Origin: Paramecium tetraurelia
Lineage: Eukaryota > Ciliophora > Oligohymenophorea > Peniculida > Parameciidae
Length of the DNA stretch: 64,000 bases
Direction: 5' to 3'
Assembly: GCF_000165425.1 (NCBI RefSeq)
Contig: NW_001799322.1
Span: forward strand, 124,001-188,000
Position 1 is the first letter of the stretch; each line of letters begins with the position of its first letter. Positions 11,532 through 24,331 of the stretch are shown here, piece by piece. The position numbers were made by a program, and so were the translations under genes. The notes below the pieces were generated by a model, which did no database searches, was not told the origin of the DNA, and saw only the letters and a program-made list of their open reading frames with translations.

Positions 11532-14500
11532 ATGAATACCCAAGTGAATGAAAATGACCCTCTAAAATCAGAAACTAAGAAGCAAGATGACTAAGATGTG
11601 CCTTACCTTCAATTATATAGGTTTGCTTCGAAATATGATTATGGACTAATGCTTCTCAGTATGATCGGAGCACTTGGAAATGGATTATCAATGCCAATCT
11701 ATTCAATTATTTTCGGTGACCTCACTGATTCCTATGCTTACGATGATGACAATATCAAAATCAGGAAGGCTGGATTCAACACATTGTAAATATTTTTTGG
11801 TGACTTTAGATATATGGCAATTTTGGGAATTAGTACTCTATTAGTGACTTTGTTGATGTATGCAACATTTTCCATCAGTACTGAGAATCAAACCAAAAAA
11901 TTGAGGAGGCGTTACCTAGAATGTCTTTTAAAAAAGTAGGTTATGTGGTATGATTAAGTGAATACAAATGCTTTAAACCAAAAAATAAACAACGAAATAT
12001 CTTCAATATCTGAAGCAATAGGAGAGAAGACTATGACATTTACCTTTTCTTTTTGTGCCTTTATAAGCGGTTTCATAGTTGGATATATAAAGTAGAAGTT
12101 GTATTTAAATTTAGGGGTTGGAAATTAGCCTTAGTAATCACTTCAGCTCTACCGCTGCTGGCTGTTACAATAGCTTTTATTGGATTTTCAGCATCTTGGA
12201 GGGAGCAATTCACAATAAAGTCAGACATCGAGGCTTCAGCTGTGGTCGAAGAAACACTGAGTTAGATCAAAACCGTGAAGATGCTTGATGGAGAGGAATT
12301 TGAATTTCAAAGGTTCAAGAAGATCATAATGCACTCATCCAAATCGATAATTAAATATGGATTATTTTATGGTTTGTCGTTTGGATCTATGCAAGGATTT
12401 CAACAATGGACTTATGCATTGGGAATATTTTACAGTGGTCAATTAGTTTCAAATTAAGTAGTAAATGAAAATTACAATAGGTTGACCCTGAATATACAGG
12501 TCCAGTATATACATCTGGCAGTATTTGCACTGTGTTTTTTGCCATTCTGATGGGAAGCTTTTCCTTAGGATAAATCGGTCCTTGTCTATAGTGTTTTGCC
12601 AAAGGAAAATTGGCAGCAAGAGAAGTCTTTAAAATTTTAGATGAGAAACTAGTTATAGAAGAAAATAATGAATTCCTAAAATGTGATGATTTTAATGGCG
12701 ATATTTAGTTTAAGGATGTCTCTTTCTCTTATCCTACAAAACAAGAAATTTAAGTGTTAAAGAATGTCTCCTTCACAATTCCTTAAAGTAAGAAGGTTGC
12801 ATTTGTGGGGTAGAGTGGGTCTGGGAAATCTACAATAGCTTAATTATTGCTTAAGTTTTATGAAATTGATAGTGGAGTAATTTTAGTAGGCTAAAATGAA
12901 GTACCCTTGAATAGTATTGGAAAGGAGTAGTTTAGAAAGAAAATTGCCATTGTTTCTTAAGAACCTGCTCTATTTAATACCACAATCAGAGAGAATTTGA
13001 AATTGGGGAATCAGAGTTGCAATGATGAAGAATTAAAAGCAATGTTAGTATCTATGAATGCATCAGAATTGATTGATCATTTAGATACTAATGTAGGCAT
13101 AAATGGGAATTAATTTAGTGGTGGTTAAAAATAGAGAATAGCATTGGCTAGAGCATTGTTATAAAAACCAGATATTTTAATTTTGGATGAAGCTACCAGT
13201 GCCCTCGATAGAACAAATGAATAATAAATAACTAAAATTATAGATGAACGATATTCAAATATAACTAGAATTGTTATTGCTCATCGTTTAACTACTATTT
13301 AGGATAGTGATGTCATTTTTGTGTTTCAATAAGGGTTGATTTTAGGATAAGGTACGCATACTGAATTATTGCAAAAATGTGAATAATATGCTTATTTAAT
13401 CTCAAAACAATAGACAAAAGAGGAAGCCATCATGTTACCCACCCAAATCAGCATAGAAGTTGAATTAAGTAGAAAGAGAACTGAAAGGTCACTTAAAAAG
13501 ACCTAGATATATGATGTGAATCAATCTGAAAAATCAAGAATTAGATTGATTGATACAGAAAATGAAATAGCGAAGATGTCAATTGCTAGAGAAGAAACTC
13601 AACTAAAGTAAGATACAATTGAAGTAAGCAGTGAAAAATCGTTTATTCAAACTTTGAAAGGTCTCATATTCCTTAACTATAAAGAAGTTCATTATTTAAT
13701 CCTGGGTTGCTTAACAGCATTTGTTAATGGATCGATATATCCATTGTTCTCTCAAGTGATTGCAGAAGTAATTGAAGCACTACTAGTTAATAATCCTCAA
13801 TTCAATATTGAAAATAGCACACCAGAAGAGATTCAAAATAAAGTTGACAATTTGAAAGAATCTATTCTAAAATGTGAAACCAATCTATTCATTTTAGGAT
13901 TTGTCTATTTTATTTCATCAGCTGTAGAATGCTTTTGCTTCAGTGTCTACTCTGAAAGATTGACTATAAGAATGAGATTGGAAATGTTCAATAAATTCTT
14001 GCATTTACCTGTATCATTTTTTGACAATCCCAATAATAATGTAGGATTCTTAACTACTAGAGTCACTACTGATGCGAGAACAGTCTAATAACTCTTTTAA
14101 AATATTATTGGATTCAAATGTCAATATTATTCTGCCATTTTCGTTGGGTTTACATTAGCATTTATTTCATCTTGGAAACTTACTCTATTAGCAATTGGTA
14201 TAGCTCCTCTTTCCTATTTAGGAAGTGTGTTAAGTTCAAAATATGTGGTTGGATCATAACAATCATTTTGCGAATAGGTTTATGTGACAAGTAATAGGAT
14301 CTTAATGGAAACTCTAACTAATATTAGAACTGTCTATTCATTGAGAGCTGAAAATGTGTTGGTTGAATAATATACCAAACTCTTGGAAGAGCCAAGCTAA
14401 TAAGCGAAAAAACTTGGTGCTTGGATTGGAGTTAGCTCAGGATATGCATAACTGAAACCGTTTTTTGTTAACGGGTACCTCTTCCTTATGGGAACTCTAC

Positions 14501-15518
14501 TCCTATATTATGACGGGTTAGCTGTACTTGGAATCTATTAAACAATTTTAGCAATTATCTTTGCTGTAGTTGGAGGTGCCAAGGATATTTATTTCCAGTC
14601 TGATAACGCTAAGGCTAAAATGGCTATCAACTATTATTTTAATCTATTAGAAGTTGAAGATGAATTTCAACGAGAAAATCGACTAAAATCATAAAGACTT
14701 AAAGTACCTATTTTGGGCAATTTGGAATTCAAGGATGTTACTTTTAGTTATCCCTAAAGACCAAACATTTAAGTACTTAGGAACTTAAATCTCAGAATCG
14801 AGGCATGCACAACTGTTGGTTTTGTAGGTTCATCAGGATGTGGCAAATCCACTTTGTTTTAGTTGCTATTGAGATTCTATGATGTTGTTTCTGGGGATAT
14901 ACTGCTAGATGGTTAGTCTATTTATGATTTTGATTTGAAATACCTGAGGTAACATTTTGCAATTGTCCAATAAGAACCACAATTATTTAATGAAACAATC
15001 TACTACAACATTTAATATAATCTTAAAGGCATTACTTAAGAAGATATTGAGAATGCAGCCAAACTATCCCATGCTTATGACTTCATTATGCAAGAAGATT
15101 TTGGTGGATTTAAAAAGAAGGTAGGCAGCAAAGGAAGTTTGATTTCAGGTGGCTAAAAGCAAAGAATTGCTATTTCTAGGGCTGTTCTCAGAAATTCAAG
15201 TGTATTTTTGTTTGATGAAGCTACCAGTGCTTTGGATTCAAACGTTGAGTCAATAGTTTAGAAACAAATTGAAGAATACTTAATTGGCAAGACCTCCATT
15301 GTTATAGCTCACAGAATATCAACGATTAAGGTACATTTTTAATTATATTGTAGAATTGCAAAGTCATCTATGTTTTTGATAAAGGTTAGGTTATTGAATA
15401 AGGAGATTACAATTTTCTTGTAAGTTAAAAGGGTCATTTCTATCATCTCGAATAAGGTCTCCTTAATTAGAATCAAGAAAATGAAATGAGTTTCTAATAA
15501 GTGGATGTTGATGAATGA
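11532..15518 (+). CDS. ABC transporter, full ABCB/P-glycoprotein type
   Basis: 1,297 residues (exon sum 3,894; introns of 24, 23, 23 and 23 bases). Order is TMD1-NBD1-linker-TMD2-NBD2. NBD1, about residue 400: Walker A GQSGSGKST, Q-loop SQEPALFN, signature [15 protein letters not shown], Walker [14 protein letters not shown]-loop IAHR. NBD2, about residue 1,075: [45 protein letters not shown]. All catalytic residues are present, so both sites look competent. Several motif glutamines are TAG or TAA, which shows the ciliate code directly. The linker carries a charged stretch typical of the family. It should export hydrophobic compounds across a cell or vacuole membrane; the substrate is unknown. 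The last intron lies just after the second H-loop. Confidence 0.93.
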
Positions 15519-15561
15519 TTGTTTTATTAAAAATTGTAAATAATTTAATTTATATTTATAA

Positions 15562-16434
15562 TCATTTATTTTGATCTATTCCTTTAAAATACTTGTTTTT
15601 AATATAATCCTTAACCTCCTCTAAGACTCCTTCATTGTCAAAATCATGAACGGAAAAGTCATATTTATTCTATATTTGCCTTATATTTTTATTGACTATG
15701 TCGTCAACAATCATTTTGTCTTCCTCAGGCAGTTATTGTTTATTCCAAATCGCTGGTTTCTCGAATGACGGAGCATTATTTAAAACTGATAACAATTCAT
15801 GAACCTCTCCCAATTCTAAACAGTAATATAATATTACTCAATACCTTATATCAATTGTCTTCTATTCTACTCAACAACTGGTTGTGATTATAAGAATGTA
15901 GCGTAAATCTTGTAATATTCCATATGCAATCTCTGAAAGCTGTCCACCTACTTTGCTCCCTGCAAACGAGTATTTTAATTGAATTATTCCACAAGCTCTT
16001 TAATTTCAGTAGGATTTGGTTTTTTATAGATGTTTTTGGCTTACTCAACATACCTCTTGCCATAGTTATCAATTCTAGGTTTTCTAACATCTACCTAATT
16101 CAGATCAACTTTAATTTCAGGTTCTTTGACCTAAATACAAATTTGATTTTACCTATCCTTCATCAAAAATCTCTTTGATTTGCTAGAATACAACAGCATT
16201 CCTCTCTAATAGCATTGTATTGATTTCCTTCATATCCATGGCTTCTATTATTTTGAATTCAAGTTGCTTCAAGTGTAATTCTTCTTGTTTTTTTCTAACA
16301 TCCGATCTAGCTTTTTCCATCTGAGTTTTTTTTTGTCTTTCTTCTTCATTGTTTTCGAAAACTCCAGAGCTTTTAAGAGTTTGATTATAATTTTGTGTTG
16401 AATTAGGTCTTTAAGAAGAATTGGGTCTTCTCAT
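15562..16434 (-). CDS. Uncharacterised coiled-coil protein, 273 residues
   Basis: ATG 16434, TGA 15562, introns of 22 and 29 bases, 274 codons. The N-terminus MRRPNSSQRPNSTQNYN is low complexity; a charged helix follows (EEERQKKTQMEKARSDVRKK). The remainder is helical with LVEQFNQNTRLQ and ends EVKDYIKNKYFKG. No known domain is visible. It lies tail to tail with the ABC transporter (43 bases between stops) and upstream of it on the same strand is IFT43, but nothing else links it to cilia. Confidence 0.6.
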
Positions 16435-16759
16435 TTCAATTTATTATTATTTCAAACTTTATATAATATATTCAAAATCTATTTACAAAGAAAATGCTCA
16501 TAGAATATCAACCCAATAATAAATAATCTAAAATATTGAACTAATCACTTTCTATACTATACTTAGGAGTCAAGATCTTCTTTGAGTTTTCAGATTTCCT
16601 AATTTTTAATTCAAATTTCAAAAAAAGAAGTATAAAAGAATCATCATGCAAACTTGATTTCTTTACTTTGTTGTGATCATTGGAAACCTAAATTTCAATT
16701 CATCATGAAATTTCTACATAACTCTTGTTTTTCAATTAATAAATAATTCATATAATAAT
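16435..16759. other. Intergenic, nothing recognised
   Basis: About 325 AT-rich bases between the IFT43 stop and the start of the coiled-coil gene. Open stretches are short and broken by TGA. No motif or RNA gene is evident. Confidence 0.5.
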
Positions 16760-17204
16760 TCAAGAATTTATTTTATTGCTGTAGAGCTTATTGACTATTT
16801 CTTGCATTTCAGTTTTTAATTTTGAAAATTCCCATTATTCATCTATCTCTTATACTTCTTCAACCGGTCTCAATACTTATGTTAAAATACTAAAATCAAT
16901 GTCATCAGCCTAATGATTAAATATCAAATAAGTACTGGTTAAGGCAACGATGATATTTTAGCTAAATTCTACAATTCATTAATATTCTATAATTTTTATC
17001 CTAGAACAACTCCTGCATCTGAAATCTGATTTTAAGGTTTTTTTTCCTCTTCAGCATCAGGAATATACTATATATCATCTGCTTTTCCAGCTGTTTCCCA
17101 GATGTTCAACTTCTTTTCCACACGACTTTATGTTTAAGATATATTTACTTGTTTGTGTTCAACTTGACATTGTTTCCTGAAAAACCCCAACCTTATTTAG
17201 CCAT
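16760..17204 (-). CDS. IFT43: Intraflagellar transport protein IFT43
   Basis: 131 residues, ATG 17204, TGA 16760, introns of 23 and 26 bases. The C-terminal block DIDFSILTQVLRPVEEV followed by E.DEQWEFSKLKTEMQEI matches the conserved IFT43 end (I.LS.LT..L.P...V.E.D..W.W..L..E). The preceding acidic stretch with YIPDAEEE also fits. IFT43 is a small subunit of the IFT-A complex, which drives retrograde transport in cilia and import of membrane proteins. The length is near that of short protist orthologues. Without the introns the protein cannot be seen, which is why it would escape simple ORF calling. Confidence 0.8.
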
Positions 17205-17294
17205 TATTTATATAAGTTATATTATAATATATATATATATTGTTTTTAAATCAATTATTTAGATGCATGATTATAAAGAGATACATATATAAAT

Positions 17295-20200
17295 TCAGAT
17301 TTAATGAACTACGCTTTTAAGATCCATTCTCAATAAATTAGTAAATTGACCATCGCCAACAAATTCTTTAATAGAGTCAATATCTAATTCAACTTAATCA
17401 TTCTAATATATAATAAATGTGCTTATAATCCTTCTAAAATTGGTTATTAGATTTTTAATTTGTTGCTCCGATAATTTCCCAATCTAATAAAACTTGTTCT
17501 AACATGATATTCCAAAGTATTTTTTCAATTTTCGTTGCAATTCAACTGTGACTGCTTGCTATTCTATTTGCCCATGACTCATTCTATGATAGTTGATAAT
17601 CATCTTTCTAATAGTCTAATACATGAATAGCTTATTTTGAATAATCTTTGCTTAGTCTTCATCCTTTTCTTCGTAATAAACAACACAAGTTTCATTGTTT
17701 GATTAAATGATAAAAGACTAAAATTTATATCTATGATTACTCTATTCAATAAGTTTTAGGCAAACTAAATTAATTAATCTCCTTAAATGGTTTTAGGTAT
17801 ATCCACTTAGGAGGGTTGAGTCTTGCGATTATCACTAGCAATGATAATTTTTTTATGCACTGAGTCATAAATACCATTCAACAAACCATAGCCTATAAAC
17901 TCAAAAGCATTCTCAGGTTTTAATAACTTAAATATTTTAGCTATAAATTATATTCAACAATTACATTATAAATTTTATGCCAATATTCTGTGTTGCGGTT
18001 CTTGGAGCAAATAAATTCCTTTTTCCTCAGAGTATTTTAAGTTATTTAGAACACGAAAAGAGATTCGATTAACAAACTAACTATAATTTTCATTTTTGAA
18101 AGTGTAAGAATTTCTTTATTAAGTGCTTTTCGTCTCTATAGCTAAATATATCACTTATTTTCTGGACCCTACATATAGACTTCCCTCTATGTTTGATTTA
18201 GCTAACTTAAATGTCACATGCCTTCTATAGTGATCAAATTTGAATTTCTTCTGAAGTTTAATTACTGCCTTCTCGTGAGCCTTTGTATAAACTTTTAACA
18301 CATTTTCATTATGCCAATTCACTATATACCCCTTCAAGTATTTTTAAGGCTTTTTAATGGTTTTCTTAATGTTTTCAACTTTAAAATAGGTAGATTTCAT
18401 TTTAATATCTTCAGCCTTGGCTTGGAATAGTTCTTATTCTTTGTTGATGAAGATATTGATTTGAAAGAGTGAACCATCATTTTTATTAATACCAGTAATC
18501 ACTCCAATTTTCTCAAAAGTATAATTATTTGTTAGAGATACTAATTAAAATATTAAATTATCTTACTTTCATCATCTGAATGTTAACTATTATCATCTTT
18601 CATTAAATCAGGTAATTGCAAACTCACTTACTTTGCAAACATTTTTTTATCGTCATTTGGCACAGCCAAAGTCTAAGTTTAATGCTTCTACTCTATAGAT
18701 GTCTAGCTTTCCATTTAAGATTCAGATTTTTAACTTTATCGATCTGATTTCTTATCATCTTCGATAATATTGTGGGAAATTTCATTTTTTGATTACAAAT
18801 TATGAGGGGCATTAAAAAGTTGTTTATTATTTTAATCTGTACGTTCTTCTTTTTATTGAATTTCATTCACTTCATGTTCTTTTTTATCATCCTCATCTTC
18901 CTCTATGATTGTATTATTAGCTGAAACCTTTTCTTTATTTCCATTTGGAACATTATTTTGTAAGACTGCTTATTATTATTAATTGTAATTATCTACCTCA
19001 CCAATATTGTTAGACCCTACCATAGAATTATTAGCACTCATCTAATTTAATTATAGAGTGAAATCTAAATTTTAGTTTACTTCAGTCTATTAACTTTATT
19101 TTTATTTTTAATTTTCATCTTCAATTTTATCAAATTCTGATAACAACCCTTAAGATGAAAACAAATTATTATTGAATTGCCCAGTTTGATTAATCCTTTC
19201 ATCATTGGAATTTTCCTTTTCTACATCTCCTTCACTATTTTAATGTTATTCTTCTTCAATTTATTCCTTCTTTACTGATCCAGCCTGACTATTTTAATTA
19301 TTTTAGACGTATTCTTCTTCATCTATTTATTCTTAAACCAATGGCACATCTTAAAATGGTTCTACCTTGGTAAACATTTAATCTTGGTTTGTATGAGCAG
19401 CCTTCTAAACTACTATTGAATCTGAATTAAATTATTGTATATCTGCTATTGTAATAGGAGTGTTATAATTTAATTGCTATTCTTCTATTTTAGGTAGTAC
19501 TTATTCTAACTTCAATAAATTAAAATCAAATCGAATTTAATATTCGCTATATTTGTCTTTAAATTGTATATAAGGGTCCATTGAGGAAAGACATAGTTGA
19601 GAAGAATTTATGATAAAAAAAGGTTGGAGTTCATCCTGAAGTTGAATAATTTATTGTTTGTTGACTTGAAAAGAGGAGTTTAAATTTAGAATGAAAATAT
19701 GATCTAATTTCTGTGAAATGTCATTGCTTTTCCTACTTGATTTTCTTAAGGTGAATAGATCGTAAAATATCAAATCTATTTAAGTTTGCTCTTATGAATT
19801 CCAAGCTACAAATAAGTATCCATTATGTATGAGATTATTGTTTTAATCTTTAATTTTAATGTAATGATGATCAATTGCTTCTTAATATTTAGATCCTATT
19901 TTTTAAATACGTGATTTCAATTTAATATTGCTGGATCTCCATTATTTTTAGATCATAATAATATGTTAAAGCTTTTATTCCTCATTTAATTTGTTGGCAG
20001 TTTACTGAATGATTTCATCAACTTTATTCTCAACTATTTGTTAATTCTATTGTAGATTGACTTCATTAACATCTTCTACAATTTCCTCGAGATCATCAAT
20101 TTATTTGCAAGATATGTTTTGTTATCCAAAATTATTCTTGCTTGAAGATTCCTAATCATATTCTAATTTTTTAGTGAAACTTTGCAATGTTTCATCTCTA

Positions 20201-21919
20201 GTCATTGAAGATCTTTTCTTATCGTAGTCTTAGTTGATTTCGTTTTTAATTTTTTCATTGAATTTCTCAGTCGTAAGGTAATGTTCTTCTTCTTCATCTG
20301 TTTTGGATTCTCTATTGTTTACTGTTTGAACAGCAACCAATGGCTAAGGTTCACTATCATCTAATTGCTCCTAAATGAAAGGATCAGTATTAAATATTTA
20401 TTTTTATTATTCCTATGACTTTTTGATCTCTCTAGAAGTCTGAGGAGTATTCTTCTGCAATTTCTGTTATTGAATTTATTGATTCATATAGCGAAAGGCT
20501 TCTAATTTTTATAGTTCTCTCTGCTTCTAGTCCTAAATGAATTTTAATTCTTCCTATTCCTTTAATGCTAACTATGGATATGGATATAAGATTTACAATT
20601 TTGAGATTTTCAATGTCTTATTATAGTGCCTTAGCCTTCTCAGCAATTTCAGTATCTGTCTTTAGATTCTCTTCACTTACTTGATTTAAGGTTCTATTGG
20701 TAGCTGACATCTATTTTTTGATAGTGAAAGCTTCTTTTTTTGTAATTTCAAATGCTTTTAATTTAGATGATTAAGATTGGGTCATTATAGCTGATTGGGG
20801 TCTGAGACTGTGTCCCAATCTTTTAGTTTCTGATTAAAATAGCCTATCAGATACTTTTTTGGCGGTGTCAGTATTTTGATTTCTTAAGGCACTTTAGGCG
20901 TATTGACTTGTGACATTTGCTCTGATTTGAAATTTGTGATTGAGAGATGTAATGGCGATTTTCTGGGCTTCAGCAATAGCCAATTGACGGGCAAATTCTT
21001 CATAGATGGCTTTCAATTAGATTGTCAAGTAATGATGAATGCCGAGGTTGTCTTCAGCCACTTTAAAGGCAGAGGCATAGGCTTGGAGTGCGAATTAGTA
21101 TTTTTAGAAATGCTATTCTTGAACTCCTACGTTATAAAAGGATATTGCGAGGGCACTTACACAACGCTGGAATTTAAAGTTCTACATTGATACATGATTC
21201 TTTATATAAAATTAATATTCTTTGTGGCTTTCTGCAACGGCCTTCTTAGCATTCTCAAGGGCACCTTCATGTCTATTTGCTAATATAAAATTAGAAGTAC
21301 TCTTCAACTAAGGACAATACTACTGATAAATTTAGATGGGTAACTGCAACCTCTTTTAAGTTATATTTTCGAATAACTGCCAAAGCACATTCCAGTTCTT
21401 TTAAGGCTTTTTCCATTTATCCAACTCTTCTGTAATAGCACCCCAATCCGTTGAGAATTTGGACTCTCAAATACCCTTGTTGTTTGGGAGTCAATCCTTT
21501 AAACATTTGATCGCATCCCAAGAGTAGCAATAAGGCGGATGCGGGGTCGTTTTCAAGAATGGACATGGCACTAGAAACAATCAGCAAGGTGACTTTGGTG
21601 ATTACTTGAACCTATGATTGCTAGCCTAGATATTTCTTTCCATCTGCTATCACTAGAATAAATTATAGTATTGAAGATTACTTTGATTTAAAAGGAGAAT
21701 CGCTTGATTGACTTGTCGATTGGTTATCAACTCTAAGGCTTCATTCAAAATTGGGTCATCATGACAATCCAATTCCTATCCTATTTGATTGATATCCCAA
21801 ATTGCATTGATAGTGTTATTTTGCATAGACGGCATGATAGACATCCTCCCATTTGAGTGTCCTGAAGCATTTGATATTGATCGTGTTTGCAGTTTTTGTT
21901 AGTGTTATTTGATAAACAT
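17295..21919 (-). CDS. Large TPR, coiled-coil and IQ-like protein, 1,491 residues
   Basis: ATG 21919, TGA 17295, six introns of 29, 22, 25, 26, 24 and 23 bases; exon sum 4,476. Residues 60-330 form a tetratricopeptide array (GYLRVQILNGLGCYYRRVG, MEKALKELECAL, ANRHEGALENAKKAV, ALQAYASAFKVAEDNLG). A coiled coil follows (KEQEELKFIQDQKQREL), then an IQ-like site (IIMIQKQWRSSNIKLKSR), a globular stretch, a 350-residue Gln/Asn/Glu-rich low-complexity region, and a C-terminal globular region from FEKIGVITGINKNDG. The last part has no family I recognise. TPR proteins of this layout in ciliates are often basal-body or cytoskeletal, which is inference only. A shorter ORF starting at 19581 is internal, because the frame stays open upstream. 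Confidence 0.75.
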
Positions 21920-22096
21920 CAAATCAATGAATTAATAATTGAATTATTAATCTAAGAAATAAGCAAAAAAATGTATTGTTAACCAAATGTGACTCCGCAT
22001 TACAAGGAATAAAAACCTGATTATCCATGTTCCTGCATTCAAATTATTTATTCTAATTATGGAATTAAATCTAAGAAATTAAAATTATAATTCATT

Positions 22097-23713
22097 TCAA
22101 GACAATTGCAACATTATCTATAAAAACTCCTCTTAAGTAATTTAACCATCCCCATTCTAATCTAATTATTTGGATAGATTCTCCAATTTCTCCTTTGGAA
22201 TCTGCATGTCTCTCAACAGTTTCTTCACTTCCAACTTACTCAACTACCCACTGTGATCCCTATCGATCTGTTGAAATAGCAACAACAACTTCTCTCGATT
22301 AAAGTACTTCTTTTGATCTATAGTGGCCATGATGAATTCTATTATGTTAAACAACAATATTTACCTTGATAATCTATTCTGCCACTGCCATTCTGATCAA
22401 TCTTGGCGAAGATGGCATCAACCTCCTGAGCTGCTTGATCAGATGAAAACATGGTACAATAAACTTTGAGTAGTTCATCCTTAGTTAACAATCCATCCTT
22501 ATTCAAATCAAATTTTTGGAATTCATCCATCAACTTCTTCTTGTCTTACTCGGACATCATATTTTCAGCAATGTAGTTCAACATTGCATTTTGCATTTGA
22601 GATTATTACTAAATTATCTAAATATATTTAAATACTTTGAAATCCCTCATATGTTTTGACAGCTATTTATTGGGCTTGGTTACTATGCGAGTTCTATTTT
22701 GAAATATCGAATGATTAATGACTTCAGTTGCTGTGGGTCTCTATTAAGGATTTGAACTCAGCATCTTAGAGACCAATTGTTTCATATCAGGATTAATATT
22801 AGCCCACTCTGATCCATCGAAATTAACCACACCTCTTTGTATTGCAGTTTTGACAGCTTGAGTATCTCGCCCTTAAAATGGCATATGTGATGTCAGGAAG
22901 AAATAGAGTAGGCATCCACTTGACCAAATATCTGCCTTCTGAGTCAAAGGAGTGTTCATTGTTAATTACTTAAAAACCTCTGGGGGTTTGAAAGATATCT
23001 CCTATATACTACCACTTGGTTTCCAAGACATACATAGGGTTTTCATCTAATTTGAAATGCCAAAGTCAATGAGCTTAATGTTCTCCATAGATTTGTTAGT
23101 GAATAATATGCTATCTAATTGAATATTCCTTAAATTAAGAATTCAAATCATACCCATGGACCATCCCTTAATTGTGTAAATGTTGTAATCCTGCCATTAT
23201 CTGACAGAACACATCTATCATTGTGTATTGTTGTAACTAACTAAACTTATCCAACTAAGAGAGCAGATTTCCACCTTCGCAAAATTCCTAAATCAAATAC
23301 AAACGATTGTCGTTATAATAGTAAGATAAAGTACTAATCAAATTCAAATGTTTCTTTCATTAGATCATACGTCTTACAATTTGCATCAATTGATTGATAT
23401 TCCTCTCCAGTTCCTACTTCTCCGATACACTGAGAGTTAAACAATTGAAAACTTTAGCTATTCTAGATGCATTGTTGCTCTTAGAAACTATTTTTTTTAG
23501 ATAATTTCTTGATGCTAACAGTGTTACTCAAAAACAAATACTGACTAAAGGATCCAAAGCATGGAAAATATAATCAGCCTCAATTTTTTCAGTCTCCTAA
23601 ATTGGAGGAGCATGAGCGAGATTTACACTCTAAACAGCGTGATTTGAACTCCGATTTTAAGGAGAGTTCAGTTTGCTGTCAGGTTTTCCTGTTTTTGTTC
23701 CTGTACAACCCAT
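22097..23713 (-). CDS. CDPK-like protein with degenerate kinase domain and four EF-hands
   Basis: 495 residues, ATG 23713, TGA 22097, five introns of 27, 24, 25, 27 and 26 bases. It starts MGCTGT, a good N-myristoylation plus palmitoylation signal, so membrane attachment is likely. The kinase domain (about 55-320) has YLIQEFCEGGNLLSQL, IKLIDFGIS and KPPEVFKQ, with WSSGCLLYFFLT, but the catalytic loop reads VHGNIQLDSILF where active kinases have HRDLKPEN, and no glycine-rich loop is visible. Four EF-hand loops are canonical: DLNKDGLLTKDE, DQNGSGRIDYQE, DRDHSGQLSKLE, DQNGDGQITQEE. It should still bind calcium; phosphotransfer is doubtful. The HGN reading depends on the 25-base intron at 23129-23153, which is required to avoid a TGA. 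Confidence 0.83.
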
Positions 23714-23793
23714 TAGTGATGAAAATATTATATTATTAATTGAACAAAAAATCTTAAAGAGGCACAAACTTATACCTTTCTTATCTTTTAAAT

Positions 23794-24256
23794 TCAACCA
23801 CTAAGATTCAAATATCTGCCATCCAATCAAAGAAGATATTCATACCATATCAGAATAATAATTTCCATTATTAAATTTGAAAATCCATACACTTATTTTC
23901 CCAGGATAACGAAGCCAATAAACGCATAAATATAAGAAATACCGCAATGAATTTATTTAATATAAATATAATTTTCGATTCTGTAAATGTAATTATCCAT
24001 CCCACAATTCCATTGCTCTGCTTCATAAACACCACCAGAAATGTACCTGATCCCTTCATCAATATGATTATGATACTAAACTCCTTTGAAATTCAGTCAA
24101 ACTCTGAAGTTGCACGATCTAATGGCCCTACTGCTATTTTAAGATATAGGGGATATTGCATATTTTCAAATTTAAGATTCAGATCAAAAAGTTCAGAAGA
24201 TTGGAGTTGAAATAAGATGATAACTTAATTTGAGTGGAAATCCAAAAACGTAACAT
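23794..24256 (-). other. Possible small membrane protein gene or remnant
   Basis: The minus strand has overlapping open frames, e.g. SSELFDLNLKFENMQYPLYLKIAVGP and, after possible introns of 27 and 26 bases, GMDNYIYRIENYIYIK leading into a hydrophobic stretch ISYIYAFIGFVILG. ATG 24256 is out of frame with these unless a further intron exists. A competing plus frame starts at 23947. I cannot settle the exons or family. Confidence 0.28.
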
Positions 24257-24331
24257 GGTAAAAAGGAATGTAAATTAGTATAAAATAAAGTCGAAAATTT
24301 TATATAATTGTATTTATTAATATTAAAAATA

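Noticed and set aside
23492-23499. Apparent frameshift at a homopolymer in the kinase N-lobe.
   Set aside because: A 27-base intron just upstream gives one clean frame (LKKIVSKSNNASR), so no indel is needed.
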